The position numbers and the translations under genes are program-made. 64,000 nt of DNA, from NCBI GenBank assembly GCA_961205875.1, contig OY540815.1:3348001-3412000 (forward strand), written 5' to 3'. Each line of letters opens with the position of its first letter. Position 1 is the stretch's first letter. The notes below the pieces were generated by a model. That model was not told the DNA's origin, made no database searches, and saw only the letters and a list, made by a program, of their open reading frames with translations. Below, in pieces: positions 34,630-45,804 of this stretch. The DNA is from Sialis fuliginosa (lineage: Eukaryota > Arthropoda > Insecta > Megaloptera > Sialidae).

Positions 34630-35515
34630 TTATTTACTAGCTGATACCCGCGGCTTCGCTCGCGTGGATTTTGTAACTAATTACAAACTTGCATACATGA
34701 CATGGGGTGAAATATTTAATTTTTCCTTTATTTGTTTTTTATTGACTATACAAAATCGTAAATATTTCGGCTCCTATGCAAGATAGAGGGTTGTTTCCCC
34801 CCTAAAACCCCCTTCCACGTAATATTTTTATATTATAAATAAATTTATATTTTGTAGATTATTTGTGCAAAGTTTCATTCGAGTGAATACAAAAAAAAAA
34901 TTTCTCATACAAATTTTTCCACCTTCTTGCAACCTTTCAGAGGTTGAATTTTGGGAAATGCTGAAAATACGTGTTTCATTGTTTGTATTGTAGGGTATTT
35001 AGTTTAAGTTTCAAGTAAATCCGATCAAAAAATATTTTTCCTATACAAATTTATCCACTCCCCTTGCATCCCCTTAAGGGTTAAATTTTGGAAAATACTG
35101 AAATACATGTTTCATTGTTTGTACTGTATTGAAGAGCATTTATTATTAATTATAGTTTCAAGTAAATCCGATCAAAAAATATTTTTCCTATATAAACTTA
35201 TCCACCCCCTTAAGGGTTTAATTTTGGAAAATGCTGAAATACATGTTTCATTGTTTGTACTGTATTGAAGAGCATTTATTATTAATTATAGTTTCAAGTA
35301 AATCCGACCAAAAATATTTTTCCCATACAAACTTTTACACCCTCGTTTACCCCCTTAAGAGTTGATTATCAAAAAATCCTTTCTTAGTGAGTCGTTACAT
35401 CATAAAAGGAAGACACCCTTAAAATTTCACGTTTCTAGGACCAGGGGTTTCGGCTCGGCGATGATGAATCAGTCAGTCAGGACATGTTATTATATGTATA
35501 AGTATAGATTAAGAT
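34630..35515 (+). mobile_element. R-P repeat with internal tandem units
   Basis: It starts CTAGCTGATACCCGCGGC, a very common start of arthropod non-autonomous interspersed repeats. It carries three units of about 137 bp (near 34,965, 35,095 and 35,232), each with TTTCATTGTTTGTA, GTTTCAAGTAAATCCGA and CCTTAAGGGTT. It ends after GGCTCGGCGATGATGAATC at TAAGTATAGATT. The last two units are nearly identical. No ORF; the class (LINE-derived or Helitron-like) is undecided. Confidence 0.6.
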
Positions 35516-35548
35516 TATGCCGAGAATCACAGTATAAAATTATCAATT

Positions 35549-35794
35549 TAACCCTTAACTGGTATCGTTATTTTCTGTAACGTTCCTGGTATCGTGGGTC
35601 CAAATGGACCCCAATGAAAATATAAATGAAAATAGCTCGTGTTTTATTTTAAAAATCTAGCACTAGTGGGTGAATTATAAAATAATAGTACTTTTATATT
35701 CAAAAAATTGCTGGAAATATTATTATCCGTCTAACTATACCTTTTAGAAGTGAAATGTTTAATTGTTAACATGTGTCAAAAATCATCAATCATC
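35549..35794. mobile_element. Possible TTAA-type element end
   Basis: TTTAACCCTTAACTGGTATC then GGGTCCAAATGGACCCC (a 7-bp-arm palindrome at 35,596-35,611). It shares TTAACCCTTAACTGG with 10,144. No partner end was found, so this is tentative. Confidence 0.3.
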
Positions 35795-36105
35795 AACCAA
35801 TTATTATTTAGACCAGTGGTGTATCGAGCCAACGGGTCCTTTTATTTTTATCTTGTATATTTTTGTTCTGAAATTTTGTCTTATGTTTGACATTTTTCTT
35901 AAGTCATATGACACAAAATACTCAGAAATATACTTTGTTAATGTGTCATATCAATCAATCGTTTACGAGAAATATGATAATAAATAAAGATAATATTGCA
36001 GAATTGGACTTAATACGGATGCTTTAAATTACATGAAATAAATTTATATTATTTTTCTAGGATAAAAAATAAGATGTTCCATCTGATATGACTCATCCTG
36101 TATAA
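35795..36105. mobile_element. FB-1 fragment, copy 4
   Basis: It contains TTATTTAGACCAGTGGTGTA, the ATATGACACAAAATAC block and the terminal GATATGACTCATCCTGTAT. The other arm is missing. Confidence 0.55.
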
Positions 36106-36420
36106 TTCTTTATTCAATGGCATCAATATTGGCCGCTTTAAGAGCAAAGTTCTTTGGGATTGATGGGCTATTTTTTGTAATTTTCATCAACTCATGTTAC
36201 AAATAATACAAGTACTTCTTTATTAAATCAATTTAATTACCAGAATACGCAAATCATGAATATTAATTATAGCCTATTATTTTATTTTTGTTTTTTCTCC
36301 AGTAATGATAAAGTAAAACCAGTAATGGGTACTCAGTGATGGACACTTGATAATGATTACAAAATGATAAGTAAGTACTACGATACAAAAATTATAAAAT
36401 AAAGATTGTGAAACTAGGCT
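36106..36420 (+). mobile_element. R-H fragment
   Basis: It contains GGCCGCTTTAAGAGCAAAG, GGGATTGATGGGCT, TTTTTTCTCCAGTAATGA and GGACACTTGATAATGATTAC, as in 15,890-16,160 and inverted at 29,960-30,060. Confidence 0.5.
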
Positions 36421-36472
36421 AAAGGTTGTGGAGTAACAATTATCACTTTACACCCACATACATCGGTTAAGC

Positions 36473-36518
36473 TTCAGCCTTTGAATGTTGGAGAACACTC
36501 CAACATTCAAAGGCTGAA
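36473..36518. repeat. Perfect 21-bp-stem hairpin
   Basis: The left arm 36,473-36,493 and right arm 36,498-36,518 are exact complements separated by the 4-base loop AACA. The stem core is CAGCCTTTGAATGTTGG. It has no U-tract of terminator type and is too short for a typical MITE. Confidence 0.9.
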
Positions 36519-37269
36519 TATGATATCTTTTTGAAAATAGTGTAAATATATTATAGTGATCTTGAAACATACAAATATGTATGTTAAAATTTTTGATTTT
36601 GATTTTCGGACCGATTACAATAACTTCCAGTTGGGAAGTTAATAAAATTCACTAATTCCTATGATATATTGATAAAAAATTTATATAAAAACAAAGTTTA
36701 TTAACTGCATAATGATGCTACCAATTTTAACATCTTAGCGTTTACTAATTATGACATGAAATAAATTATGGTTGAAATAATGGTTCACTGTTAACCAGGG
36801 GTGACCTTACGTTTTAAGATTACTCTGCAATTTCCATGATTTATTGTTTTAGAGTGCCTATTTTGTGATCAAATAGGATATGTTTCTAAACACAAGCCCG
36901 CTCTGTTCAAAACCAACGATATTGAATCGAGTAAATTGAAATATGATGAGTCTTGAAGCATCACTATAAAAATGCATAAAACATTAAATTTAAAATCTCT
37001 CTGAATAGAATATATATACTCTCTCGATGTTGTATGAATTAAATAGCACCATTATCAATAGTTACCTATTGACTTTAGAGCATAAAAGCTGCGTCTCTTG
37101 AAGTGTTAGAAAGCTTTCAGTCGAAAGCTGCGAGATAAGAATAAATCGATGTGGTGTGATAAAATTTCAAAGGGAGATGAAGTTTCAAATGGGAGCATTG
37201 AAATTAAATTATCGATTATATTGTATGCATCACTCATGTTTCTTTTTAATTTTAAGTTTATTTTTAGAC
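36519..37269. other. No assignable feature
   Basis: AT-rich, with GTTAACCAGGGGTGACC at 36,792 as the only odd motif. Confidence 0.35.
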
Positions 37270-37690
37270 TTCCGCACTAATCAAAACAATAAGAACAAGC
37301 TTGGGGTGGGGTGAGACCCTTTAGGTCCACACAATCAACTTCCCAACACAGTATGATTATAAATACTTGAATACTGATTATTTATTGTTTCCGTTTAGTT
37401 TATGTGAATATTTTTTTAATATGTATATGAAAAATTTAAATGGAATTAATCAGAAATAAAACTCACCTTTGTATTATGAATATTAGTTTTCTAATATCCT
37501 AATGTCAATAATATAACACAAATTTTTAGAATAACTAATTTGACAATTAGAATTAATTTGTTTTTATAATAACTGACTAATCTGACAATTTAAATTTAAT
37601 TGCATTTGTTTCCAAGGCAACATGAATTATAGACTTATTTATTAGTATTTAAAATTCAAATTTTGAGGGTGGTTTTCACCTTTCACCCCT
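37270..37690 (-). repeat. R-I dispersed repeat, uninterrupted copy
   Basis: Inverse of 14,190-14,768 but without the R-B insertion: TATGTGAATATTTTTTTAAT here is the empty site. It continues into the GGCAACATGAATTATAG and GGTTTTCACC blocks shared with 24,401-24,720. Confidence 0.65.
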
Positions 37691-38175
37691 TCTATGGCTG
37701 TTTAGGCACGTATAAAAAAATACTGAAATACATTTTTCATTATTTGTATTGTAGAATATTTATGCTAAGTTTCAAGTAAATCCGACCAAAAAAAAACTTT
37801 ACACCCCTTTTTACCCCCATAGGGGTTGAATTAACAAAAAAAATACTGAAATATATTTTTCATTATTTGTATTGTAGAATATTTATGTTAAGTTTCAAGT
37901 AAATCCGACCAAGAAAAACTGTAGACCCCTTTTTTACCCCCTTAGGGGTTGAATTAACATTAAAAATACTGAATTACATTTTTCATTATTTTATTGTAGA
38001 ATATTTATACTAAGTTTCAAGAAAATCCGACAAAAAAAAACTGTACACCCCTTTCTACCTCCTTAAGGGTTGAATTTCGAAAAATCCTTTATTTCAGATC
38101 ATATTTACGTCAAGATGCTTCGATTGGCATGCCAACGGAGTCAATAGCTTTTTTCATTTGCGAGATTTAATAATA
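37690..38175 (+). repeat. R-P copy with three ~124-bp tandem units
   Basis: Units start near 37,719, 37,843 and 37,967 with CTGAAATACATTTTTCATT, then AAGTTTCAAGTAAATCCGAC and ACACCCCTTTTTACCCCC. The tail TTTACGTCAAGATGCTTCG to CATTTGCGAGATTT matches the split copy at 1,650-3,131, for which it is the empty site. Confidence 0.7.
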
Positions 38176-38182
38176 ATGCTCT

Positions 38183-38335
38183 TGAACCATGGTTAACTCC
38201 TGTCGCGGACAACCAAAATCGGAGTAAAATTAGGGTATTATTCTACACCACTTTTGTAACATATCCTGTAAGTATTAAAACTGTACGAAAAAATAATCTG
38301 TTTTAGCCTCCACAGCCTGGACTAAAGTTAAAAAG
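38183..38335 (+). repeat. Direct repeat, left copy
   Basis: It shares GGTTAACTCC / GGTTAACCCC, CGCGGACAACCAAAAT and GGGTATTATTCTACACCAC with 42,562-42,705 in the same orientation. The two copies bracket FB-3 and the Tc1 remnant. Confidence 0.65.
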
Positions 38336-38358
38336 TACTGAAATGAAAAACTTAATTA

Positions 38359-39022
38359 TACAGGGTAGGTAAAAATATGGAATATTGATTATATTTTCTA
38401 AAATATTCATTATTAAAAAAAATGTTTTAGTAAAAGCTTTTAGAAAAATTATTTCCTATGTGATGCTAACTTTTAAATAAAATTGTTGCTATCAGTTACG
38501 TTACTATGGTATTCAACTCTATTTTTTTAAATGCTAACATTTATTCTATGAATAGATTTTAAATTTTTGCATAGAACCCTATAAAAATTTTAATTACATT
38601 GCGTAAAAAATTATTAAATTAATTAACTTTTATAATCTCAGATCGCATAAACTGCAACATAACCAAGTAAGTCTTGAAAAATGACTAAAACTGGCGAATA
38701 ATGATCATACTTTACAAAATGAGTTTCTCTTAGAAAAAGAATACAGATGTGTTTGGACAACAATGGATATCATTTTGAATATTTGTTAAATTAATTTATT
38801 TGGTCGTTAGATTTTTTTGATGTTTTAAAAGTATCAGTTATTTACAGGATTGTGTGCAAGAAATTAAGATCTATTCTATAGTAACGTCACTGATAACACC
38901 GATTTTTTGGTGATTAACATAGGAAATCATTTCTCTTAAAACTTTTACAAAACATTTTTTTTAAATAATGAATATTTAAAAAAATATAAGCAATATTCCA
39001 TATTTTGTACTCACCCTGAATA
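38359..39022. mobile_element. FB-3 foldback
   Basis: The left end TACAGGGTAGGTAAAAATAT and the right end (minus strand) TTCAGGGTGAGTACAAAATA pair over about 115 bp, including ATGGAATATTG, ATATTCATTATT and TTTCCTATGT. It is non-coding and resembles FB-1 at the tip. Confidence 0.7.
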
Positions 39023-39035
39023 GTAGTGGGACATA

Positions 39036-39580
39036 CACTACCGCTCAAAAGTATTTGCCATCTTATTTTACAATATTATTTTAATGAAGTATGTGATTGA
39101 TATTTAAAAAATTATAATCAAAATTACATAAAACCGTTTATTTATTTTACATAAAATTTATTTAATATAAATCTTTACACATTACACTCATGTTTATGTT
39201 CACCTTTATTTTTGGTTATTTCTTTGCACAATCGTGGCATTCTTTCAATACATTTTTTTTAGAGTTTCTGGTGTAATTTTTTCACATTGTTCCTGTAAAC
39301 TGTTTCATAGAACTGTAGCAGATGTGGGACATGATTTCCGGAACTTTTTGTCCAGCTCATCCCACAGAAACTCAATTGGATTGAGATCGAAAGATTAGGG
39401 AGGCTAAGTCATAATTTTTAGTTTTTTATTTATTCAGTTGTTCTAAAAAAAATTTACGTAACTTGGACGAGTGTTTCGAATCACTATCTTACTGGAACAA
39501 AAATCCTAGGCCAGTTCCAGAGCTTAATATATTGTTTTCTACAATAGGCATGATGCCAGTAACAAAGTATCACTGAAATT
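39036..39580 (-). pseudogene. Tc1-type transposase pseudogene, C-terminal block and 3' end
   Basis: On the minus strand, near 39,388-39,350, the reading contains DLNPIEFLWDELD, the hallmark of the Tc1 transposase C-terminal region (family form DLNPIENLW). Upstream, at about 39,510-39,460, is FQ-stop-DSDSKHSSKL, equivalent to the family FQQDNDPKHT segment. Downstream text resembles the family end but has stops. The plus-strand sequence CACTACCGCTCAAAAGTATT preceded by TA (39,034-39,035) looks like the element's terminal repeat. The catalytic DDE domain is therefore represented but broken by several stops. The earlier parts of the same gene lie at 41,360-41,554 and 42,100-42,490. Confidence 0.8.
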
Positions 39581-39770
39581 ATGATTTTAAATAATGAAAT
39601 AAGTTAAAAAGATTCTAAAAAATGTATTTATTTTTATATTAAAAGCGAGATTAATATGATTTTTGTTAAAATAAAAACGCAAAATACAGCAATCCGCCAT
39701 ATTTGATAAAACACCAGTCAGAGTGGATGACGTCACGGCTACGTAAACATAATTTTTATTTCATTAATAT

Positions 39771-41135
39771 TAGGGGTGTACCAAAACTGAAATTTTGGGT
39801 TCCGGCCGGAACCGGAATTACCGGAATTCACGAAAAAAATCCGGCCGGAATTCCGGCCGGAACCAGAATTTTTTCGAAATAATTCTGTATGATGAATTAA
39901 CAAATAAAGAATATAAATAAGAATGTTTTATACATAGGTTACGTTTTATATCAATACAATTAATTATTTTAAATAGTATAGGAATGAGGTACATTACATT
40001 CTACAAAATTGTTGTTTCTAATAAAATGTTTATCATACGTTCTTTTCGATTATAAATTATAAAAGGATAAAATCGAAGGTGGTAAATCAGATATTTAGAA
40101 ATAATTAAATATATCTAAAATGCTACCTATAAATGGGGAACAACTATTATTTTTCCAAAAAAGATCAATAATTAAATATCATTTTTACTACATATCTTGT
40201 ATTACTAAAAATGTATTTTATGATGGTTAATTAATGTAATCATTTTAATTAAATATTTCTAAAATATAAAGTAAAAAAAATGTTTTTGTGTTATGAAGTT
40301 TTTATTTCCATTAAAAATAAAATATAAAATTATATTAATGTTTTTTTTTAACAAAAATACTGTTATTTGAGAATCTCTTATACCCGGTCTCACTACTCAA
40401 AGTTATTTCTGTTCCTTATCTAAGTGTTCCTTAGTCTTAAGTTGAACCTAAATTTTACGTCGATCTCACAGGTCTATCTTATCATCAAGGTAATTAAACC
40501 TTGGTTTATGTCAATATTATTAATTTTGGATATAAATTGTGCATTTGATCATCCAAAAAATATTCAGTAATACACAGAAATGTCACAAGCGATAAAAGTG
40601 AAGAGCAAGTTATACGCAAAAAGAGCAATTATTAATACCTGTATTAAATATATGAAATTTCAAAGTATTATAATTTTTGTTCTTTTTTATATTAGTTTTA
40701 AAAATACTACTAACATGTCATATAAATATTCGAGTCTATTTTTCAAACGAGTTATAAAAGCATACACTGGAGGCTTTGTTAAACGAAACAGTTTTAAAAA
40801 GGTTAATTTTGATTTGAAAATGGTTATATCTATAATAAACTTGGCTTAAAATGCCATAAACTATTATACCTATGATATCTGCATCATTGCCATCAATAAT
40901 TTTATCAAAAATGTTTACAATATTCATTTTTGTGTACAGTTTACAGGTTAAGTGGAACTAAAGTATCACTTTGACTAGGACTTAAATTTAGGTAATACTT
41001 AACGACTTAATGAACACAATAGTAGAATGTAGAAATAAAATTAAAAATTCCGGCGGGGTCCGGCCGGAATTTTCTAGTTTCGGCCGGAACCGGAACCGGA
41101 ACCGGAATAAATTCGTAAATTCCGGTACACCCCTA
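39771..41135. mobile_element. hAT-1 element, second copy
   Basis: The ends TAGGGGTGTACC and GGTACACCCCTA are flanked by the exact 8-bp duplication ATTAATAT (39,763-39,770 and 41,136-41,143). The subterminal regions are rich in GGCCGGAA/TTCCGGCC motifs. The interior is AT-rich and I see no transposase; the 89-codon frame at 40,580-40,849 is unrecognised. It sits in about 400 bp of other sequence that itself splits the Tc1 pseudogene. Confidence 0.85.
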
Positions 41136-41359
41136 ATTAATATCTGCACTGTTTATAAATTATTTTGTGGTTTTAAATTATCAATTTGCTCAGTTTTGTG
41201 TTATCAAAAGTAAAACCGAGAAACATTAGCGATGGAACAAGGATTTATTATAGTTGACAAGGAGAGTTTACATAGGCGTGACGTCAAAAATGCGCCATGA
41301 CACCTGTGAGCGCTTTGGCGTCAAATTCAAAATTAGTTTTAAAAGGGTCAATTTTTGTG

Positions 41360-41554
41360 AATAAACTTTTATTTTCTGCAGAAATAAGCATTTTTTGGAA
41401 ATAAGAGACACGTAAGATCATCATAAAATAGTTTTTTTTTTAAATTAGGCATCATTTCTTTTCTTAAAATTCCATTAATTTTAATAAGAATTCCTACTGA
41501 GGATCCTTTGAAACGTCCCCAAACCATGACAGAATCTTCCCTGTGTTTAATTAT
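41360..41554 (-). pseudogene. Tc1-type transposase pseudogene, middle block
   Basis: The minus-strand reading contains REDSVMVWGRFKGSSVG, matching the family segment GGSVMVWGCF around the first catalytic region. It continues as an open stretch to about 41,369. It is cut at 41,554 by the hAT-3 insertion and, on its downstream side, by the sequence containing hAT-1. Confidence 0.8.
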
Positions 41555-42099
41555 TAGAGATTGGCAAAAATAGTTTTTCAACTATTGCGAAAAATGTAAC
41601 TATTGTAATTTTTATTACATATCTCCATCGATTTCAGAAAACTGGTTTGATTGAACCCAATTTGAAATCAACTATCTGCAACTATTTTACCTTTCCAACT
41701 ATTTTTAAACTATTTGCCTTTTTTATCCAATGTTAAACAATACATAATTTACAAATACATTTTGTCTATTATACAGATATTTTTATAGAAAAATTTTCTA
41801 GTTTTATATATTTTTATAGATATTTATGTTGTGTTTTTACATACTTATTTATTTGTTTTTCCTTCTTTTTTTTGTAGCTTCTAGAATCGCATAACATGTT
41901 TTCCTCGAAAATTTCAGATTTGACACTTTTTACTAATACGTTAATGTCACTAATTATTGATTAAATCGAAAAAAAAATTTGTAACTATTTCACAACTATT
42001 TTGATTAAAAAAAACTATTTGCCAACTATTTTACAGAAAAAAAAACCAACTATATAGTAACTATTTCATTAAAAATAAGAACTATTTTTCCAATCTCAA
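41555..42099. mobile_element. hAT-3 MITE inserted in the Tc1 pseudogene
   Basis: The ends TAGAGATTGGCAAAAATAG and (minus strand) TTGAGATTGGAAAAATAG are flanked by the exact 8-bp duplication TTAATTAT (41,547-41,554 and 42,100-42,107). It is non-coding, with repeated CAACTATT motifs. A partial second copy is at 48,613. Confidence 0.85.
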
Positions 42100-42490
42100 T
42101 TAATTATAGGGGCAATTGGTTGCTCTGATATTTTTTTCCCAATTGACCTCCTCATAAATACACATCTTTTTGAACCGAACACTTCATATTTCGACTTATC
42201 ACTCCTCTACACTTTTTGCCACTGTTCAATTGTCCATGTTTCATGTTATTTTACTCATTGAAAACATTTTTTCTTGTTTGCCACTCGAAATAGAGGTTTT
42301 CTCACAGCCACTCTTCCATGAAATCCACTTTTTTGAAACCTTAATTTTACCGTGGATACGCTAATTTTTTTTGGACGGTTGTAATCTATTTGGGAGTTTA
42401 TTTCTGGAGCTGGTAGGAGTTTTAGTTGCTTGTAGTTTCATTCGTTGATTATCTGCAGAAGATGTTGCTTTTGGACGTTTAGAACAAACT
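42100..42490 (-). pseudogene. Tc1-type transposase pseudogene, N-terminal block
   Basis: The minus-strand reading includes SVSTVKLRFQKSGFHGR followed by a KPL motif, which is the second helix-turn-helix and linker of Tc1 transposases (family form STVRRRLKEAGLKGR, then KPLLS). Upstream text near 42,470-42,380 (SKRPKATSSADNQR) fits the GRPRKTT hinge between the two DNA-binding helices. Several stops and frame changes follow (for example MDN-stop-TVAK). The extreme N-terminus and its terminal repeat are not visible. Confidence 0.75.
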
Positions 42491-42561
42491 TTTTTTTTGT
42501 ATAATACTTATTTTGACCGCTATTTAGTAAAAAAAATAAGAAAATCTTAAGAATTTTGTAA

Positions 42562-42705
42562 TTTAACTATGGTTAACCCCTATCGCGGACAACCAAAATT
42601 GAAACAAACTTAGGGTATTATTCTACACCACTTTTGTAACATATCTTGTAAATATTAAAACTGTACGCTAAAAATTATATTTTAGGTACTTTTTAGCCAA
42701 GCAAG
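42562..42705 (+). repeat. Direct repeat, right copy
   Basis: Partner of 38,183-38,335; about 105 bp is clearly shared. Confidence 0.65.
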
Positions 42706-42972
42706 GACTATTATTTATAAATTATAATTTATAAAGTTGAATATTTCTGAAATATCAAAGATATTGTGGACATTATGACATATGTATATTAATGTTTTCT
42801 ATTCGATATAATATGTACTTAAAAATTATATATTGAACGTCATTAGGGTAATGTACAATTTTTATTCAATTTCTTAACAAAAAGTCCAGAAAGTGTTAAC
42901 ATTAGTAATTAATAACTAATTAGGTTATATGTTATAACATCAGTTTACTGGTTTACGTGCATTAATACTGCT

Positions 42973-43042
42973 TTCAAGATATATTTTGTGTTTTATTATT
43001 ATTTAATAATTGAAAAATAATAAAACATAAAATATATCTTGA
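42973..43042. repeat. AT-rich hairpin
   Basis: TTCAAGATATATTTTGTGTT is mirrored by AACATAAAATATATCTTGAA, with arms of about 28 bp and one or two mismatches. Confidence 0.75.
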
Positions 43043-43879
43043 ATTTAATAAATGATTCATAATTTATATGTAGTTGTTTTGAGTTTAGTTTTAAGTTATT
43101 AATGTTGATTTTTTAAACGGATTTCAATTATTCTAAACCTTAAGATAAGATTCTGTTTCGATCGGTCACCATAAATAATATAAGGTCGTGATATTTAAAA
43201 AATCGTCATTTATTTAAACTTTTTAAGTTGGAAAAGCCGGTACAAAGTAAAGTTAGATAAGACAACTTTTCAGGGAAAATTGTAAAAAAAATTTGAAAAC
43301 TTCCTGTATTTTGATGCGAGAATTTCCATGTAAATACTTAACTGTTGTCTAAGTTAAACAAGAAATCTGTTAATTTGTAATTTCAAGGAAACAAACTTCT
43401 TCTGTATCATGCATGAAGGAATCAAAAGTTAAGATTATTTATGACGTGTTTAAAATTCTATTTTTAGATATGTTTTACTTCAAGAACCTTTATAAAAATT
43501 AAATAATGTGGCAAAATTTTGAATGATAATTTATGATTTTTAAAGCTTTTAACATTGATTTAAGTATATATACAGTATATTAAGTATATGTATATAAGAA
43601 TGTTTAATATATTATTGAATACTGTTGTTATATTCAAATGTGAAATATTTCATATTTTAACATTTTTAAAGACACGGGAAGAAAGGTTTATTATATTTTC
43701 TTAATATAAGAATATACTCTTAATCCAACTATCAAAGGGCTCGCTCATAGTTAAATTAAAAATATCTGCCACGGGAGCCACGAGACTATAAAATGATATA
43801 AATAATAATATTCTTTACATGTACCAAATGAATTTACCTAAATACTAAGTTGGAAACGGACGTTTACTATTGTTAATTT
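43043..43879. other. No assignable feature
   Basis: AT-rich, no motif. Confidence 0.35.
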
Positions 43880-44220
43880 TTGAAACAAGAAAAAAAAGTT
43901 GTTGAAAAAAAATTGTCAAGTATATCTAATCTATAATTTATGTCCTATACATTTTTTCCAACATTTATGATTATTGAGTATTACGTATAAGAAAGTTCCA
44001 TGACAACTATGGCAAACACGTATGTATACTGTTCAATTTCTGTAATACGTATAAGAAAGTCTCAAGATATTCATAGCAAATATTTGTTCTCTCTTATGAA
44101 CAATTTTTTTGAAATATATATCACATTGAAATTTTTCATATACATATTAAAAATTATTTAAAAAGATATTAAAGAACATGAAAGTCATGTATAGTTCTCC
44201 ATACCGACATTTTTGTTGAC
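43880..44220 (-). repeat. R-E and R-I fragments
   Basis: It contains AATCTATAATTTATGTCC, two ATTACGTATAAGAAAGT-type units and the R-I phrase GAAAGTCATGTATAGTTCTC. Confidence 0.5.
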
Positions 44221-44871
44221 TGGATCGATTTTTCTTTGATAATTGTATTATCTCGTAATTTTGTTCTGTCCTTATTAAATTTGTAACATTTCAACATGAT
44301 CTATCTTGTAGTTTAAAGTGATCAAATAATAAAATTCTTATTTTAGTCATTATTATTAACAATAAATGTAACAAAACTAGTGGTTCACAAACTTTTTCCA
44401 TTATAAATAGTTTATGTTATTTTATATTATATAGGTATCTAATATTAATGTATCATAATATGTTGTCTACCGAGCACGTGATCCTAAATAAAACTATGCT
44501 TGAAATCATTAATTTATTTGTTTATTATAATTGTGGTTCATACATAGAAGTTCAGCTTAACTTATTCAACGCAACAAAAGTTATGAAGCTCTCGTTTGAT
44601 CATTATTATAGTTAGAATATAATATTTCAATTCACATTTAAATGAAACAAGTTTAGAAAATCATACATGGGTTTGTAATACATGTATTTACATAGATACA
44701 GTATATTAAACCCTTCTATAGCAATTTGCATATATGTAAAGGTCACTTCATATATGAGTTTCATCGAATATTACTTCCGCTGAGATGTATTAATAAAGTA
44801 TGACTAGGTATATTATATTGCAATATACTTGAAATATTAATAAAATATCATTTTAAAAGCCAAATAAACTA
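44221..44871. other. No assignable feature
   Basis: AT-rich, no motif. Confidence 0.35.
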
Positions 44872-45175
44872 CACTAAACTCCAAAATTAATGGATCACTA
44901 AATTTTTTCAATATTTTTAGGTAATGGCTGTATCTCCGCGAAAAATGGTCGTAGAACAATTTTAAAAAAACACTCGTTTTTATCATTTGTTGAAAATTTT
45001 AATATTTTTTTTTCAAAATGACAATTTTTTTTCTGATAAAAAATATTTTTTTTTTAATTTCAAAGCATAACGATGAGAAAGCAACAACAAATGGTCGTAA
45101 ATACAAAAAAAAAAATTAATTGAAAAAAAAAGAAGAAATTTGACCAAAAAGTTGTACCACGGTCCGCATGGAGGC
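44872..45175. mobile_element. TA-preceded Tc1-like terminus, copy 1
   Basis: CACTAAACTCCAAAATTAAT, preceded by TA, is the same terminus as at 48,857. It is followed by GGCTGTATCTCCGCGAAAAA, which also appears inverted at 49,200-49,240. No right terminus or coding part was found. Confidence 0.5.
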
Positions 45176-45527
45176 TCTCAAAAAAACAACAACTTAATAA
45201 CTAACAATAAGTAATAATGTGTCTCTAACCCTACTTTTCACTTTACAATAAAATATCTACATAAGTTATTGAAAGTGTTATTTTTTTTACATGCTCTGAA
45301 ATTCGGTATAAGGTTATACAAATTTTCCTCGTGGATTTTTTCATATTTTGAAATAATATAGTAAAGACAGTTTGTTCTTGGTTATTTTTACAACTTTGCT
45401 TATAAAACACCCTGTGGAAGACCAAACAACTAATTTTTGTTTTACATTAAGCAGGACTCGATCATCAAATATCATTCCGAAATTCGAAAAAAAAATTAGT
45501 TCACTACACTTCTGTGTTACATCTATC
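45176..45527. other. No assignable feature
   Basis: AT-rich; overlapping short frames on both strands have no motif. Confidence 0.35.
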
Positions 45528-45535
45528 CTGAGACA

Positions 45536-45796
45536 CAGTAGCGTACCGGGGGGGGGCTAAAGAGGGATATTTGCCCCGGGGGCCATTTGTTATGGGCGGT
45601 AAATTTGTGGATTGGGGGCGGCAAATATGAGGTGGCAACAAAAAAAACGGTCATCAAAATCACTAAAGAAATGTTGATTTTCAAAGGCAAATTCGAAAAA
45701 AGATCTTCAATTTTCATATTTAGTTAATATTGCAAGTGGCGGGGGCGGTAAATTAACCATTTGCTCCGGGCGGAAGAAACCTACGGTACGCCACTT
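45536..45796. mobile_element. hAT-4 MITE, GC-rich
   Basis: The ends CAGTAGCGTACCG and CGGTACGCCACTT are flanked by the exact 8-bp duplication CTGAGACA (45,528-45,535 and 45,797-45,804). The interior contains a G9 run and GGGGGCGGCAAAT blocks. A truncated relative lies at 9,370. It is non-coding. Confidence 0.8.
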
Positions 45797-45804
45797 CTGA
45801 GACA

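Noticed and set aside
34800..38100. CRISPR-like array in the R-P tandem units
   Set aside because: Units are long, contiguous and diverged, without short identical repeats separated by unique spacers, and the DNA is eukaryotic.
40580..40849. 89-codon frame inside hAT-1 as a transposase remnant
   Set aside because: No hAT dimerisation or catalytic motif is visible, and composition is that of random AT-rich DNA.
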